From the NCBI RefSeq assembly GCF_017922435.1, contig NZ_VDEZ01000001.1:868001-932000 (forward strand): a stretch of 64,000 nucleotides of DNA, given 5' to 3'. Origin of the DNA: Thalassospira sp. ER-Se-21-Dark (GTDB lineage: Bacteria > Pseudomonadota > Alphaproteobacteria > Rhodospirillales > Thalassospiraceae). Numbering within the stretch: position 1 is the stretch's first letter; every line of letters starts with the position of its first letter. Below the pieces are notes generated by a model. It saw only the letters and a list, made by a program, of their open reading frames with translations. It ran no database searches and had not been told where the DNA came from. Shown one piece after another: positions 62,709 through 64,000 of this stretch. The position numbers and the translations under genes were made by a program.

Positions 62709-63518
62709 TTACTGCGCCGGGGCCGCCGCCCCGCCATTCAGGTCCAATGCCAACAAGCGCTTCTGAATGGTCTGCGACAGAACCGGACCAGCCCCCGCCT
62801 CCAATGCGCGCTGATAGGCTGCCCGTGCCATTTCAGTCTTGCCCATCGCCAGCGCATTATCGGCGAAATGCGCAATATGCTCGGCCGTTGGCATTGCCTT
62901 GTTGGCACGGATAAAGACTTCTTCGGCTTCCTGATAGCGGCCTTGTCGATACAGGATCAACCCGTAGGTATCGAGCGCACCGGGATCATCCGGAGCCACC
63001 TGCAAGGCTTGCTTTGACAGGCGTTCGGCCTCCTGCAGGTTTTCGCCGCGCACCGCATAATGATAGGCCAGCCAGTTGGCCGCCCCCATATTGCCCTGCC
63101 CTGCCGCCTGATAGGCCTCGGCCGTCATGGTATCGCGGTAAGATGTGATCACGCTTTCAATGGCACTTTGATCAAGCCCATCCACCCAGGTCAGCCCGAC
63201 CCGCACCGCCTTGCAACCTTGTGCATTGGCCTGTTGGCACATGGCAACCGCTTCCTCGACCGCGCCAATCACCGTGGCGTTCGGACCAGCGGCATATTCC
63301 TTGCCCGCCGCATCGCGCGCCATGGCCTTGAAATCAATCATCGCCCGATAACGGTCATCAACCTTTTGCTCGGTCGGGGCGGCAAACATATCCTGTGCTT
63401 CCCACTTCGGGGCAGTTTCCCCGCAGGCGGCAAGGCCAAGCATCATGCCGGCAACCATTACGAAACGCGTTGATCTGAAATGAAACGGGTGGCGGTCAAT
63501 CAAGGTTGTCATTCCCAT
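62709..63518 (-). CDS. TPR-containing lipoprotein
   Basis: 269 residues. Signal peptide with lipobox LAAC (VAGMMLGLAACGE) predicts lipidation at Cys and attachment to the inner or outer membrane. The C-terminal half has at least two tetratricopeptide-like repeats (NLQEAERLSKQALQVAPDDPGALDTYGLILYRQGRYQEAEEVFIRANKAMP, then an HFADNALAMGKTEMARAAYQRALEAGA unit). It is probably a scaffold in envelope assembly; no specific partner evident. Confidence 0.85.
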   Translation of the reverse strand: MGMTTLIDRHPFHFRSTRFVMVAGMMLGLAACGETAPKWEAQDMFAAPTEQKVDDRYRAMIDFKAMARDAAGKEYAAGPNATVIGAVEEAVAMCQQANAQGCKAVRVGLTWVDGLDQSAIESVITSYRDTMTAEAYQAAGQGNMGAANWLAYHYAVRGENLQEAERLSKQALQVAPDDPGALDTYGLILYRQGRYQEAEEVFIRANKAMPTAEHIAHFADNALAMGKTEMARAAYQRALEAGAGPVLSQTIQKRLLALDLNGGAAAPAQ

Positions 63519-63587
63519 ACTGGTGCAGAAAGCCAGACGCCATCATAGCGCATTTGGGTAATTGTGGGGTTAACATCATGCGACGAA

Positions 63588-63626
63588 ACGAAAAAGCCGC
63601 CGGGATAGTCAATCCTCGGCGGCTTT
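63588..63626 (-). terminator. Terminator of the succinate dehydrogenase operon
   Basis: On the minus strand AAAGCCGCCG (63626-63617) pairs with CGGCGGCTTT (63602-63593), with a 14-base loop and further TT, 50 bases after the sdhB stop. Confidence 0.85.
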
Positions 63627-63673
63627 AACAAGCTGGCGTTAAACGCCAATATCAGGGCAACAAGCCTGCGGCT

Positions 63674-64000
63674 TTACGCGCGGCGTTCTGCGATCATCTT
63701 TTTGATTTCGGTGATCGCAAGCGCCGGGTTCAGGCCTTTCGGGCAGGTATTGGTGCAGTTCATGATCGTGTGGCAACGATACAGGCGGAACGGATCTTCG
63801 AGTGCATCGAGACGTTCACCGGTATATTCGTCACGCGAATCTGCCAACCAGCGATATGCCTGCAGCAGAACAGCCGGGCCGAGGTAACGGTCGGAGTTCC
63901 ACCAATAAGACGGGCACGCGGTCGAACACGAGAAGCACAGAATGCATTCCCACAGACCATCAAGCTTGGCACGCTCTTCACGCGACTGCAGACGTTCGCC
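63674..64000 (-). CDS. sdhB: Succinate dehydrogenase iron-sulfur subunit, C-terminal part
   Basis: 108 residues in window; the 5' end lies beyond the right edge. Two ferredoxin-type Cys clusters are visible: [19 protein letters not shown], then [19 protein letters not shown], the ligands for the 3Fe-4S and 4Fe-4S clusters of complex II. The C-terminus [14 protein letters not shown] is typical of alphaproteobacterial SdhB. Transfers electrons from SdhA to ubiquinone. Confidence 0.95.
   Translation of the reverse strand, partial: GERLQSREERAKLDGLWECILCFSCSTACPSYWWNSDRYLGPAVLLQAYRWLADSRDEYTGERLDALEDPFRLYRCHTIMNCTNTCPKGLNPALAITEIKKMIAERRA

Overview
The window looks like chromosomal DNA of a free-living, probably marine, GC-rich alphaproteobacterium. 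The gene repertoire (urtABCDE plus ureDABCEFG, membrane urate hydroxylase PuuD, BioYMN biotin uptake, a TyrR-type regulator, glutathione-dependent formaldehyde oxidation) suggests a Rhodospirillales relative such as Thalassospira. That placement is an inference from gene content only. I saw no rRNA or tRNA genes, insertion sequences or CRISPR array.

Layout. 1-9.5 kb: a type I secretion locus on the minus strand. A PrtD-type ABC exporter with an unusual basic tail and an HlyD-type adaptor precede a giant RTX protein that runs off the left edge. The RTX gene appears to start with TTG and has a perfect -10 hexamer buried in an inverted repeat. 10-21 kb: housekeeping and metabolic genes, namely an M48 protease, an HNH-like protein, MarC, a Ca2+/cation antiporter, an AceE/transketolase-like ThDP enzyme, an orphan periplasmic binding protein, methionine gamma-lyase divergent from a TyrR-like regulator with TyrR boxes between them, and 3-hydroxybutyrate dehydrogenase. 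21-22.2 kb: a small AT-richer accessory patch with a DUF1508 protein and a zinc/HNH-like protein. 22.2-28.3 kb: a LysR regulator divergent from formaldehyde detoxification genes, the biotin ECF transporter, and an SRPBCC/ArsR pair.

28.5-39.6 kb: a complete nickel urease operon (ureDABCEFG) behind a complete urea ABC transporter (urtABCDE), with a good sigma-54 type promoter before urtA. Between urtA and the next gene lies a probable small RNA on the plus strand, with a promoter-like element and a strong terminator but no ORF. 42-62.6 kb: purine catabolism. It includes urate hydroxylase, a nucleoside/purine BMP-type ABC transporter, guanine deaminase, xanthine dehydrogenase (xdhABC), 5-hydroxyisourate hydrolase, OHCU decarboxylase, allantoinase, allantoicase and ureidoglycolate lyase. 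A split Aer-like aerotaxis pair and an acetylpolyamine amidohydrolase are interleaved. The right end has a TPR lipoprotein and the C-terminal part of succinate dehydrogenase SdhB.

How it works together: guanine and xanthine are taken up and oxidised to urate, then converted to allantoin, allantoate, ureidoglycolate and glyoxylate. Two ureas are released per ring, and the nearby urease and urea importer turn urea into ammonia. The window therefore encodes an almost self-contained purine-to-ammonium nitrogen-scavenging route. The leader of the uraH-xdh operon carries two tandem hairpins and a U-tract ahead of the first gene, which suggests attenuation or a riboswitch. That leader, the candidate small RNA beside urtA, and the RTX locus are the least explained parts.
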